A stretch of 64,000 bases of DNA, from the NCBI RefSeq assembly GCF_019977295.1, contig NZ_AP024651.1, positions 4,588,001 through 4,652,000 on the forward strand. The letters run 5' to 3'. A program made the translations under genes and the position numbers. This document shows positions 56,409-64,000 of this stretch, piece after piece; position 1 is the first letter of the stretch, and every line of letters starts with the position of its first letter. The notes beneath the pieces were generated by a model. The model was not told the DNA's origin. It worked only from the letters and a program-made list of their open reading frames with translations, and ran no database searches. The DNA is from Arthrobacter sp. StoSoilB20. Its GTDB lineage: Bacteria; Actinomycetota; Actinomycetes; Actinomycetales; Micrococcaceae.

Positions 56409-58280
56409 TTACACCCGGTGGAGCGAGTCGTATTGGACGGCGTGGCGCACCGGGGCGTTGGGCGCCCCGTAACCGTCGTAGTTGCCGCGGCGTTCCACCA
56501 TTTCGAAGAACACACTGCCCACTGTGGCGGTGTAGAAGTGGAGGAATTCGCCGTTGGCGTCCCGGTCATACAGGAGGTTCAGCTCCTTGAGGGTGGCCAG
56601 GAATCCGGGTTCGAGATCGAACCGGGCGTCCAGGTCCTCGTAATAGTTGGCCGGAATCTGCAGGAACTCCAGGCCTCTTTGGTGGGCGGACCGGGCGGTG
56701 GCCACGAGGTCGTCCACGGCGAAGGCGATGTGTTCCTGATACGTTTTGCGCGCTGTTTGTGCCTGCTGGGCCGGTGCAAGGTTCAGGACCAGCCTGACCT
56801 CCCCGTTGCTGGTTTCCATGACCTGCGAGCGGACCAGGCCGCTGGGACTTGGGACTTCAGCGAAGGGCTGCGGTTCCAGGGCAAGGGCGCTGGTATAGAA
56901 GAGGACGGCTTCGTCAAAGTGCTGCCACGGCTGGGCGAGGTTCACGTGGTCGATCACGGCGTTCTGCGTGCTGGGGGCGTGTTCCCGCCCTTCGCCGAAC
57001 TCGTGCGTCCATGCCGCGGTGCCGTCCGGGCTTCCCTGGCACAGGAAGATCTCGGTGGAATCGGGCGCGGAGATGCCTTGGAAGACTTCCTCGTCGGCCT
57101 GGACCTTGCGGGCAACCACGGGTGCCTTGAGTTGCTGGGCGCGGGCGGAGGCAATCACTGGGGAGTCGACGTCGAACCCCAAAGCGGCGATAGCCGGTTC
57201 CGCGTGGGATGCCGCCTGTTCGTTGATGATCACGCGGGCCTGGCCCATGGTCCAGAGCTGGACGTCCTTGGTGCGGTGCCGGCCCTCGAACTCGAACCCG
57301 AGCTGGCCCAGGAGCTTCTCCAGCTGCGCGGTGTCGTCCGCTTTGACCTCGGCGAAGTTGAAGCCGGCGGGCTCGTTCACCTTGGGCAGCGTGGCAAGTT
57401 CCATGGGATAACGACGGCGGGATGCGGCTTTTGCGTCAGTTCCCGCTTCCGCGGAGGTGCTTGCGAGCCATGCGGCACTCTGCTCCTCAAGCCAGATCAG
57501 GGAGCGCATGGCGTCAACGGCCGTGCGCTCGGTGTCCGACTGCCGGAAGACGTCGTTGAAAACTTCCAGTGACACCGGCCCGGCGTAACCTGCGCGGACC
57601 ACGTGGCCCATGAACTTGGCGAGTTCGAACTGGCCCTCCCCGGGGAAAACCCGGTAGTGGCGGCTCCAGGAGAGCACGTCCATGGAGAGCTTGGGGGCGT
57701 CGGCAACTTGGACGAAGAAGATCTTCTCCGCGTTGATTTCCTCGATCGGTGCCGTGTCCCAGTCGCGGGACAGGATGTGGAACGAGTCCAGGCAGGTGCC
57801 GAGGTTGGGGTGGTCCACCATCTCCACCAAGCGGTACGCGTGCTCGTAGTCGTTGACGTATTTGCCCCAGGCCAGTGCCTCGTAGGCAACCTTGACGCCG
57901 TGGTCCCCTGCCAATACTGCGAGTTCGGCCAGCTGTTCAGCGCGGAGGTCGTCGTGGTCGATGGTGGCCGTGGCGACGTTGGAGCAGACCAGGATGGTGT
58001 CCATGCCCAAGCGTTCCATCAGGTTGAATTTGGCCTCTGCCCGCTTGAGGTTGGCCTTCAGCAGGTCCGGAGTGACGCCGTCGAAATCGCGGAACGGCTG
58101 GTAGAGATCAAGGCCCAAGCCAAGATCCGCGGCCATTTTCCGTACTTCCTCCGGGCTGTGCGGAGAGGTGACCAGGTCCTGTTCGAAGATCTCAATGCCG
58201 TCAAAGCCCGCAATGGCGCAGGCCTGCATTTTCTCTTTCAGTGTGCCGGACAGGCAGACCGTTGCGATTCCGGTGCGCAT
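56409..58280 (-). CDS. quiC: 3-Dehydroshikimate dehydratase, TIM barrel plus HPPD-like domains
   Basis: A 623-residue fusion. Residues 1-270 form a xylose-isomerase-like TIM barrel (TGIATVCLSGTLKEKMQA, CLDSFHILSRDWDT, SLEVFNDVFR) and residues 290-623 resemble 4-hydroxyphenylpyruvate dioxygenase (IDHVNLAQPWQHFDEAVLFY, YQEHIAFAVDDL, FFEMVERRGNYDGYG). This architecture is known for bacterial QuiC, which makes protocatechuate from 3-dehydroshikimate. Its ATG at 58280 shares a base with the upstream stop (TGATG). Confidence 0.9.
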   Translation of the reverse strand: MRTGIATVCLSGTLKEKMQACAIAGFDGIEIFEQDLVTSPHSPEEVRKMAADLGLGLDLYQPFRDFDGVTPDLLKANLKRAEAKFNLMERLGMDTILVCSNVATATIDHDDLRAEQLAELAVLAGDHGVKVAYEALAWGKYVNDYEHAYRLVEMVDHPNLGTCLDSFHILSRDWDTAPIEEINAEKIFFVQVADAPKLSMDVLSWSRHYRVFPGEGQFELAKFMGHVVRAGYAGPVSLEVFNDVFRQSDTERTAVDAMRSLIWLEEQSAAWLASTSAEAGTDAKAASRRRYPMELATLPKVNEPAGFNFAEVKADDTAQLEKLLGQLGFEFEGRHRTKDVQLWTMGQARVIINEQAASHAEPAIAALGFDVDSPVIASARAQQLKAPVVARKVQADEEVFQGISAPDSTEIFLCQGSPDGTAAWTHEFGEGREHAPSTQNAVIDHVNLAQPWQHFDEAVLFYTSALALEPQPFAEVPSPSGLVRSQVMETSNGEVRLVLNLAPAQQAQTARKTYQEHIAFAVDDLVATARSAHQRGLEFLQIPANYYEDLDARFDLEPGFLATLKELNLLYDRDANGEFLHFYTATVGSVFFEMVERRGNYDGYGAPNAPVRHAVQYDSLHRV

Positions 58281-59185
58281 CAGTGGCCCGCCTTTGCCAG
58301 CTCGGGGGTTGCTGCGTCTTCCGCCGCGATCAGCTCCAGGAAGTGGGCGCGCATCCGGTCCCGGTCGGCTTTGCGGCCGGTGATGAGCTGGAAAGCGTCC
58401 GCCGCCTGACCGACTGCCATGCGGCCGCCGTCGAGGACGTCGCATCCCTTGGCGCGGGCCTGGCGGACCAGCTGCGTTTCAATAGGCCGGTAGACGATGT
58501 CCGCCACCCAGTGCCGCGGCTCCAGGAGTTCGATGTCCAAAGGCAAGCCAGGGTGGGCGGCCATGCCGATCGGGGTGCAGTGCACCAATCCGTCAGCCAG
58601 GGGCATGATCCCCGGCAGCTCGGTGGTGCTTCGGGGCGTCACGGTGGCCTCCGGGAAGAGTGCGCCCAGTTCCGCGGCGCGTTCTGCCGCACGGGCCGGG
58701 TCCATGTCCACGAGGTCCAGCGTTTTGACGCCGGCTGTGAGGAGTGCGTAGGCGACGGCGGAGCCGGCACCGCCCGCACCAAGCTGGACCACGCGATCCA
58801 GTTTTGCCTTGGGGAGCCCGTCGGCGAGCGCCGAGCCGAAACCGGAGAAGTCGGTGTTGTGGCCGATCAGCCGACCATCCTGGATCAGGACTGTATTGAC
58901 GGCACCCAGTCGACGGGCGTCGTCGGAAATTTCATCAAGGCGTTCCAGCACCAACTGCTTGCACGGGTGCGTGATGTTCAGGCCGTTGTAGCCCATACGG
59001 TTCGCTGCGGTCAGGAGATCCCCGACGGCGGTGGCCGGCAATGCGAGTTCCAGCAGGTCCAGGGGGCGGTACAGCAAGCGGAGGCCTTGCACATCGGCTT
59101 CGCGTTCATGCATGGGCGGCGTGAGCGAGGGCATGACGCCTTCGCCTATGAGGCCCACCAGAACGGACTCGGCTCGGTTGCTCAT
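58280..59185 (-). CDS. Shikimate/quinate dehydrogenase (AroE-like)
   Basis: A 301-residue AroE-fold enzyme. N-terminal substrate domain has SLTPPMHEREA and the lysine/Asp pair in NGLNITHPCKQ and NTDFSGF; nucleotide domain has QLGAGGAGSAVAYALL with DMDPARAAE, where the acid at strand 2 suggests NAD. It most likely supplies 3-dehydroshikimate to QuiC, acting in catabolism rather than aromatic amino-acid synthesis. Confidence 0.9.
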   Translation of the reverse strand: MSNRAESVLVGLIGEGVMPSLTPPMHEREADVQGLRLLYRPLDLLELALPATAVGDLLTAANRMGYNGLNITHPCKQLVLERLDEISDDARRLGAVNTVLIQDGRLIGHNTDFSGFGSALADGLPKAKLDRVVQLGAGGAGSAVAYALLTAGVKTLDLVDMDPARAAERAAELGALFPEATVTPRSTTELPGIMPLADGLVHCTPIGMAAHPGLPLDIELLEPRHWVADIVYRPIETQLVRQARAKGCDVLDGGRMAVGQAADAFQLITGRKADRDRMRAHFLELIAAEDAATPELAKAGH

Positions 59186-59342
59186 CCTAAAGCTCCTTTG
59201 ACTTCAGCACCGCGGGCGTTTGGCACTTTTGGAACGCGCCGCCTGACCGGGTGTTATTGAGATTACTACAAGTGTTCATATTCCGCACGCTTGTTCTTAT
59301 CGCGAACATTTGGCGATTGTGGTGCCGCGTTGCGGGGTGTGC
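59186..59342 (-). other. Promoter region of the shikimate/pca operon
   Basis: The leader of the dehydrogenase gene is AT-richer than its surroundings and holds the TGTTC-N7-GAACA dyad listed separately. It has no reading frame of note. Confidence 0.5.
59292..59308. promoter_or_regulatory. TGTTC-N7-GAACA palindrome, possible IclR operator
   Basis: TGTTCTTATCGCGAACA is a dyad about 107 bp upstream of the dehydrogenase start. On the other strand it reads TGTTCGCGATAAGAACA, which resembles the PcaU/PobR-type IclR sites. A regulator of the quinate/pca operon could bind here. Confidence 0.5.
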
Positions 59343-59696
59343 GTTGCGGGGCCCGCTCTGCCGGGTATCCCGCGTGCTTGGGGTGCATAACGGGCCTCCC
59401 AACGAGAGGGGGTGTGCGTTGCGGGGCCCGCTCCGCTGGGTATCCCGCGTGCTTGGGGTGCATAACGGGCCTCCCAACGAGAGGGGTGCGTTGCGGGGCC
59501 CGCTCTGCCGGGTATCCATCGTGTTTGGTGTGCATAACGGGCCTCCCAACGTGCGGGGGGTGCGTTGCGGGGCCCACTCTGCCGGGTATCCATCGTGTTT
59601 GGTGTGCATAACGGGCCTCCCAACGAGAGGGGTGCGTTGCGGGGCCCGCTCTGCCGGGTATCCATCGTGTTTGGTGTGCATAACGGGCCTCACAAC
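59343..59696. repeat. Five tandem REP-like elements
   Basis: Copies start with GTTGCGGGGCCC at 59343, 59418, 59490, 59564 and 59636 (periods 75, 72, 74, 72), and each ends GGGCCTCCCAAC or GGGCCTCACAAC. A partial start lies at 59329. The array ends six bases from the iclR stop. No spacers, so not a CRISPR. Confidence 0.9.
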
Positions 59697-59701
59697 GGGG
59701 G

Positions 59702-60472
59702 CTAGCGCTGGGGCAGGCGGGCCGACAACTCAGCTGCGGCTTCCTGCAGGGTGGGGACGTGCGCGATCAGCTCCTCCATGCCCATCCGGAAGACGGGCAC
59801 GGCGACTGCCAGCGATGCGAACGCATGGCCTTGTGAGTTGAGGACGGGAACCGCGACGGCGCGCATTCCGACCTCATTCTCCTCGTCCATCACGGCGTAG
59901 CCCTGGCGTCTAACCTGCTCGATTTCCTCCCGGAACACATCGCGATCTGTGATGGAACGTTCCGTGAGGGGGTCCAGGGGAAGCTCTTCCAGCAGGCGCT
60001 TCCGCTCCACCTCTTCCTCGAAAGCCACAATGGCCTTGCCCACGGACGTTGTGTGCAGGGCACCGAGATGGCCGGGATCGCTGGTGACGCGGAACGTCTT
60101 GGGGCCATCCACCTTGTTGACCGTCAGGTGATGGTTGCCGTCGCGGACAGAAAGGATGGTGGCCTCATGCGTCCGCTCCGTGACCCGCTGCAGGACAGGC
60201 AGTGCCGTAGCCGCGAAGCCGTGGTGGTTGGAAACCCGCTGCCCCAGCTGGAACACGCGCAGGCCCAGGTGGTAGCGCCGCCCGTCGGGCTCGTAGTCCA
60301 CAAACCCGTCCCGTGTCAGCGAGCCCAGCAGCCGGTAGGTGGTGCTGAAGGGCAGGCCTGCACTCCTTGCCAGGTCCGCCGCGCTGGCGCCGCGCGGCTC
60401 GTCGCCCAGCAGGACCAACAAACTCAGGGCTTTGCCGACCATGTCGGTCTTTGTGTCTTCTTTCACACTCAT
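59702..60472 (-). CDS. IclR-family regulator, divergent from the MHS permease
   Basis: A 256-residue IclR protein: winged helix in ASAADLARSAGLPFSTTYRLLGSL and effector domain with LGALHTTSVGKAIVAF and GYAVMDEENEVGMRAVAVPV. The ATG at 60472 has GGGAG nine bases upstream. It probably regulates the permease and itself, with shikimate or a relative as effector. A 17-bp inverted repeat lies in the gap. Confidence 0.9.
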   Translation of the reverse strand: MSVKEDTKTDMVGKALSLLVLLGDEPRGASAADLARSAGLPFSTTYRLLGSLTRDGFVDYEPDGRRYHLGLRVFQLGQRVSNHHGFAATALPVLQRVTERTHEATILSVRDGNHHLTVNKVDGPKTFRVTSDPGHLGALHTTSVGKAIVAFEEEVERKRLLEELPLDPLTERSITDRDVFREEIEQVRRQGYAVMDEENEVGMRAVAVPVLNSQGHAFASLAVAVPVFRMGMEELIAHVPTLQEAAAELSARLPQR

Positions 60473-60484
60473 GACTCGATGCTC

Positions 60485-60587
60485 CCACATAGTGAGAGCT
60501 ATTTCTAGATGGTGGTGACATCTCTTGACAAGTGACCCCACTCACAGCCACTATTGCTGTATTGCACAAGTAGCTCTCACCATGTGG
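60485..60587. promoter_or_regulatory. Paired 17-bp inverted repeat in the iclR-permease gap
   Basis: CCACATAGTGAGAGCTA at 60485 and TAGCTCTCACCATGTGG at 60571 are inverted copies agreeing at 16 of 17 positions, 69 bp apart. They could be twin operators bound by the IclR regulator with DNA looping. Confidence 0.6.
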
Positions 60588-60675
60588 TTACTTTAGGGAT
60601 GATCCGGCCGCACCTCGCTCTGGTCTTCCCACCGAAGCCAGATCCGCGACATCGTCGTCACAGAAGGAACCTTCC

Positions 60676-62013
60676 ATGAGCCAAACAATGCCGTCAGCGA
60701 CGCCAGGCACTGAAACCACCACAGGAACACCCCGGAAAGCCGCACTTGCCAGCTTCCTGGGCAGCGCGGTGGAGTACTACGACTTCTTCATCTTCGGCTC
60801 CGCCGCAGCCCTGATCTTCCCCCACGTGTTCTTCCCCTCCGCCGACGCCAATGCGGCTGTCATGTCTTTTGCCACCTTTGGTTTCGCGTACTTGGCCCGC
60901 CCCATCGGTGCGGCATTCCTGGGTCATTTCGGAGACAAGATCGGCCGGCAAAAGGTCCTCATGTTTACCCTGGTCCTGATGGGCGCGTCGACGTTCGTGA
61001 TCGGCTGCCTCCCTGATTTCAAAACAATCGGCTGGTGGGCGCCCGCTCTGCTGGTGCTCGCCCGGTTGTGCCAGGGACTTTCCGCAGCCGGTGAACAAGC
61101 TGGCGCGTCATCCATGACCTTGGAACACGCTCCAGACAACCGCCGATCTTTCTTTACGTCATGGACCCTCACTGGAACCCAGGGAGGCCAGATCTTGGCC
61201 GCATTGGTTTTCATCCCCGTGGTGGCACTGCCGGATGACATCAAATACGGAATCGGCTGGCGCGTCCCCTTCTGGCTCAGCGCAGTGGTGGTGCTTGTGG
61301 CCTTCTTCATCCGCCGCACCCTGCACGAACCGCCCGCTTTCGCTGAGGCCCAGAAGAACAACCAGATCGCCAAGCTTCCCATCGCAGACCTGCTGAAGCA
61401 CCACTGGCAGGACGTCCTGCGGGTCATCTGCTGCGCTTTCATTGCAGCAGTCAGCACCGTTTTCGGCACCCTCGCCATCAAATACGCCCAGGATGTCGCC
61501 GGGGTCAACAGCACCATCACTCTGTGGCTGGTGGTTGCGGCCAACGTTGTTGCCCTGGGAACCCAGCCGCTGTTCGGCATGCTCGCAGACCGCATCGGAC
61601 GCAAGCCCGTGTTCATCTACGGGGCCGTGGCGAGCGCCATCATGACACCATTCTTCTTCCTGAGCTTCGAATCCGGCTCCACGCCGCTTATGTTCATCGC
61701 CGCTATCGCGTACTTCTCACTGGGCTACGCGGCAGCCAACGCCGTGTGGCCTTCGTTCTACGGCGAGATGTTCAGCACTAAAGTCCGCTTCTCCGGCTTG
61801 GCCATCGGCACCCAGCTTGGCTTCCTTGCGGCAGGCTTCGCGCCCACCATCGTCACCGCGATCGGCGGAACCAAGCCTGGCGGATGGGTCCCAGTTTCGA
61901 TCTTCACAGCCGTAGTTTGCCTCATCGCCGTCATCTCGGCCTCCACCGCCCGCGAATCCGCCAAGACGCCCACCGCAGAGCTCGGCCTGCCCAAGCAAAC
62001 CCAGCACGTGTAA
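60676..62013 (+). CDS. MHS-family MFS permease (shikimate/quinate-type)
   Basis: A 445-residue, 12-helix metabolite:H+ symporter. Helix 1 has SFLGSAVEYYDFFIFGSAA, the MHS mark; the loop is GHFGDKIGRQKVLM; the second copy is LADRIGRKPVFI. ShiA of E. coli belongs to this family. Location next to the shikimate/quinate operon makes shikimate or quinate the likely cargo. AAGGA precedes the ATG; a strong terminator follows. Confidence 0.88.
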   Translation: MSQTMPSATPGTETTTGTPRKAALASFLGSAVEYYDFFIFGSAAALIFPHVFFPSADANAAVMSFATFGFAYLARPIGAAFLGHFGDKIGRQKVLMFTLVLMGASTFVIGCLPDFKTIGWWAPALLVLARLCQGLSAAGEQAGASSMTLEHAPDNRRSFFTSWTLTGTQGGQILAALVFIPVVALPDDIKYGIGWRVPFWLSAVVVLVAFFIRRTLHEPPAFAEAQKNNQIAKLPIADLLKHHWQDVLRVICCAFIAAVSTVFGTLAIKYAQDVAGVNSTITLWLVVAANVVALGTQPLFGMLADRIGRKPVFIYGAVASAIMTPFFFLSFESGSTPLMFIAAIAYFSLGYAAANAVWPSFYGEMFSTKVRFSGLAIGTQLGFLAAGFAPTIVTAIGGTKPGGWVPVSIFTAVVCLIAVISASTARESAKTPTAELGLPKQTQHV

Positions 62014-62051
62014 GCCCGTACTCAGCCCCGCTGGGCTGAGATCGGAGAAGC

Positions 62052-62095
62052 AGCGAAAAACCCGGAATGTCACATGGCATTCCGGGTTTTTCGCT
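62052..62095 (+). terminator. Strong Rho-independent terminator
   Basis: AGCGAAAAACCCGGAATG and its exact complement form an 18-bp stem around an eight-base loop, with T tracts in both directions, serving the permease gene and possibly the FG-GAP gene. The following 62096-62222 holds only a small GGAAG/CTTCC hairpin. Confidence 0.92.
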
Positions 62096-62222
62096 GTTCT
62101 TCGAACCTGAGGGGCCAATGGCAACCGGGAAGGAGCGCTTCCCACTTCCACGTTGCCTCACCCAGCGCAACAATTCCGGGTGCTATACCTGAGGCTCACC
62201 TCTGGACAACTCAGACGACGAC

Positions 62223-64000
62223 CTACCGCGGGTCCAACGCCACCGGCTTGAACTTTCCAGAACCCGTTCCGGAGTAGAGAAGCAGTGTTCCATCCCCGGC
62301 CACGCCCACCAGGGACGGATCGCCTGTGCCCGTAAAGGCGTTGCCCAGGGCAGCAAAGGAAGTGAACATGTTCCACCCGGACCCCAGGTACTGCCGTGTC
62401 AGGAAGCCCCCGGTGCCATTGCCCGGATAGAGCCACAGTGCACCATCGGTACCGCGGGCCAGGACGTCTTCCCGGCCGTCACCGTTGAAGTCGCTGCCCT
62501 GCATGACGGCGTTGAAGATGTTCCAGCCAGTCCCGATCTGCTTCCACGGCTGGAATCCCCCGGCACCGTTGCCGGGGTAGAGCCACAAGGCTCCGTCCGC
62601 GGCCCGTGCCAGGATGTCGGAGCGGCCATCGCCGGAGAAGTCGCCCGGTGCCAACAGCTCAGTGAATCCTTGCCAGCCCGCACCAATCTGTTTGCGGGCC
62701 AGGAACTGCCCCTTCCCATCGGTCGGATAAAGCCACAGCGTCCCATCGGAGGCCCTGGCCACCAGATCCGGGTGCCTGTCGCCGTCGAAGTCGCCGACGC
62801 TCAGAACCGACGTGAAGATGTTCCACCCGGTCCCCACCTGTACGCGTGGCAGGAAGCCACCCGAACCGTTCCCCGGGTAGAGCCACAGCATGCCGTTGGC
62901 TCCCCGCGCCAGGATGTCGCCCACGGAGTCGCCGTCGAAATCACCGGCTTCCCACACCTGGCTGAATTGGTTCCAACCGCTTCCGATCGCCAGCCGCTCG
63001 GCAAAGCCGGTCCCGTCACCCGGGTAAAGCGTCATATCGGAACCAACGCCAAGGACATCCGCCTTGCCGTCGCCGGTAAATTCCTGCCCGCCAACAATGT
63101 CACCGGCCAGGTTCCAACCGGTTCCGACGGCGGTACGCGGCAGGAGGCTGCCCGCGCCGTCGCCGGGGTAGACGAAGAGGGCGCCGTCCGACGTGCGGGC
63201 AAGGAGTCCTGCCATGCCGCCACCGAAAGTGCCCGCCGCGGAAAGACTGGTGAACACATCCCAGCCTTGGCCGATCTGCCGCTGGTCCAGGAATCCACCC
63301 GAACCGTTGCCGGGATAAAGCCAGAGACGGCCGTCGGAACTGCCGGCAATGAGGTCTGCCCGGCCGTCGCCGTTGAAGTCACCGGGAGCCACCAACTGCG
63401 TAAAGCCCTGCCAGCCATACCCTGCCTGGCTTCGGGGCAGGAAGCCGCCCTTGCCATTGCCCGGGTAGAGCCATAAGGCGCCGTCGCTGCTGCGCGCCAG
63501 GATGTCGGCGAAGCCGTCGCCAGTGAAATCGGACGTGCCCAGGACCGCGTTGAAGATGTCCCAGCCGGAGCCTATCCGTACAGGGTCCTCGAGGCGGTTC
63601 CCGGGGAGGCCTGCGTAGAGGAGAAGCGAACCGTCCGCTTCGCGGGAAAGGACGTCGGCCAGCTTGTCACCGTCGAAATCTCCGGCGGAGAAGCTCATTC
63701 GTGTCTTGAGTTTCGTGTCCGCATTGATGGTGACCGTGGCGGAGGTTGAACTGACCGAGTTGATGGTCACCCTGGTACCTGTGTAGGTGGTGAAAGTGCT
63801 CCCGGCCTGCCAGGCGTGGTTCTGGCTGTACCAACCACTGAACGGCGTGGTGTCCGGCATGAGGATCAGCGACGAAGCAATCGTGGCACCGCCGCGCTGG
63901 ACAATTTTGACGCCTTTGTTGCCGCCTGAAAGGTAACTGTCGTAGCCAACCGGCTGCCGAAGTTCCAGGTAATAGACCTCCTTGCTGACGGGGTCCGTGA
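62223..64000 (-). CDS. FG-GAP/VCBS repeat protein, C-terminal part
   Basis: The frame stays open to the window edge, so the start is missing; at least 592 residues are seen. The part nearest the edge (VYYLELRQPVGYDS, VKIVQRGG, SLILMPDTTPFSGW) resembles the region after the catalytic domain in M11/M6-type secreted metalloproteases, which is inference. About ten repeats of the type GDFDGDGxxDILARxxDGxLWLYPGNGxGGFL follow, each with a Ca-binding DxDGD loop. Some loops are degenerate (GTFGGGM, NAFTGTG). A beta-propeller surface protein is expected. Confidence 0.85.
   Translation of the reverse strand, partial: TDPVSKEVYYLELRQPVGYDSYLSGGNKGVKIVQRGGATIASSLILMPDTTPFSGWYSQNHAWQAGSTFTTYTGTRVTINSVSSTSATVTINADTKLKTRMSFSAGDFDGDKLADVLSREADGSLLLYAGLPGNRLEDPVRIGSGWDIFNAVLGTSDFTGDGFADILARSSDGALWLYPGNGKGGFLPRSQAGYGWQGFTQLVAPGDFNGDGRADLIAGSSDGRLWLYPGNGSGGFLDQRQIGQGWDVFTSLSAAGTFGGGMAGLLARTSDGALFVYPGDGAGSLLPRTAVGTGWNLAGDIVGGQEFTGDGKADVLGVGSDMTLYPGDGTGFAERLAIGSGWNQFSQVWEAGDFDGDSVGDILARGANGMLWLYPGNGSGGFLPRVQVGTGWNIFTSVLSVGDFDGDRHPDLVARASDGTLWLYPTDGKGQFLARKQIGAGWQGFTELLAPGDFSGDGRSDILARAADGALWLYPGNGAGGFQPWKQIGTGWNIFNAVMQGSDFNGDGREDVLARGTDGALWLYPGNGTGGFLTRQYLGSGWNMFTSFAALGNAFTGTGDPSLVGVAGDGTLLLYSGTGSGKFKPVALDPR

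Noticed and set aside
59343..59696. CRISPR-like array
   Set aside because: Units are contiguous with no unique spacers, periods vary 72-75 bp and no cas gene is present.

Overview
The window is high-GC DNA of an actinobacterium. Overall gene content points to an Arthrobacter/Paenarthrobacter-type soil member of the Micrococcaceae: a glycine-cleavage operon behind a tandem glycine riboswitch, IclR-controlled pca genes, a CoA-dependent salicylate route, many GTGA/ATGA start-stop overlaps and GTG starts. The genus is inferred from content and codon use; no rRNA is present to prove it. No tRNA, rRNA, CRISPR array, insertion sequence or phage gene was seen.

Layout. 1-6.0 kb: end of an MFS permease, leucyl aminopeptidase, SHOCT protein, GlsB-type stress protein, Ser/Thr kinase, MarR regulator and FUSC membrane protein. 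6.0-9.3 kb: a four-gene operon of secreted proteins with SipW-type signal peptides. 10.0-20.2 kb: one-direction cluster gcvP-gcvT-gcvH-glyA-sdaA-lipA (glycine to serine to pyruvate, plus lipoyl synthesis). 20.2-27.4 kb: PucR regulator divergent from ureohydrolase, NCS1 permease, aldehyde dehydrogenase and alditol-oxidase-like flavoprotein. 27.5-39.3 kb: mscL, an ACT-domain membrane protein, pntB/A2/A1 transhydrogenase, FMN reductase, small secreted and stress-type proteins, HAD phosphatase, F420-type reductase, VOC protein, PaaX regulator. 39.3-47.5 kb: minus-strand operon for salicylate through salicylyl-CoA and gentisate. 47.6-49.3 kb: RidA, DUF1801 protein and a PcaR-like IclR regulator. 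49.5-59.2 kb: pcaJ, I, F, C, D, B, G, H, then quiC and a shikimate dehydrogenase. 59.7-62.0 kb: second IclR regulator divergent from an MHS-family permease. 62.2-64.0 kb: FG-GAP repeat protein cut by the window edge.

How the genes work together. The permease at 60.7 kb probably imports shikimate or quinate; the dehydrogenase and QuiC convert it to protocatechuate; PcaHGBDC and PcaIJF take that to succinyl-CoA and acetyl-CoA. A neighbouring operon activates salicylate as a CoA ester, hydroxylates it to gentisyl-CoA and releases gentisate. The glycine module feeds one-carbon units and pyruvate and is switched by glycine.

The most unusual material is non-coding or poorly described: (i) the SipW-type operon with three proteins sharing a two-cysteine domain; (ii) several unrelated tandem-repeat arrays that each sit directly against the stop codon of a minus-strand gene (lipA, sdaA, glyA, gcvT, pcaJ, iclR); (iii) an 18-bp palindrome, TAGTAAGCATGCTTACTA, with related copies upstream of three small genes; (iv) a guanidino-type catabolic cluster of unknown substrate.
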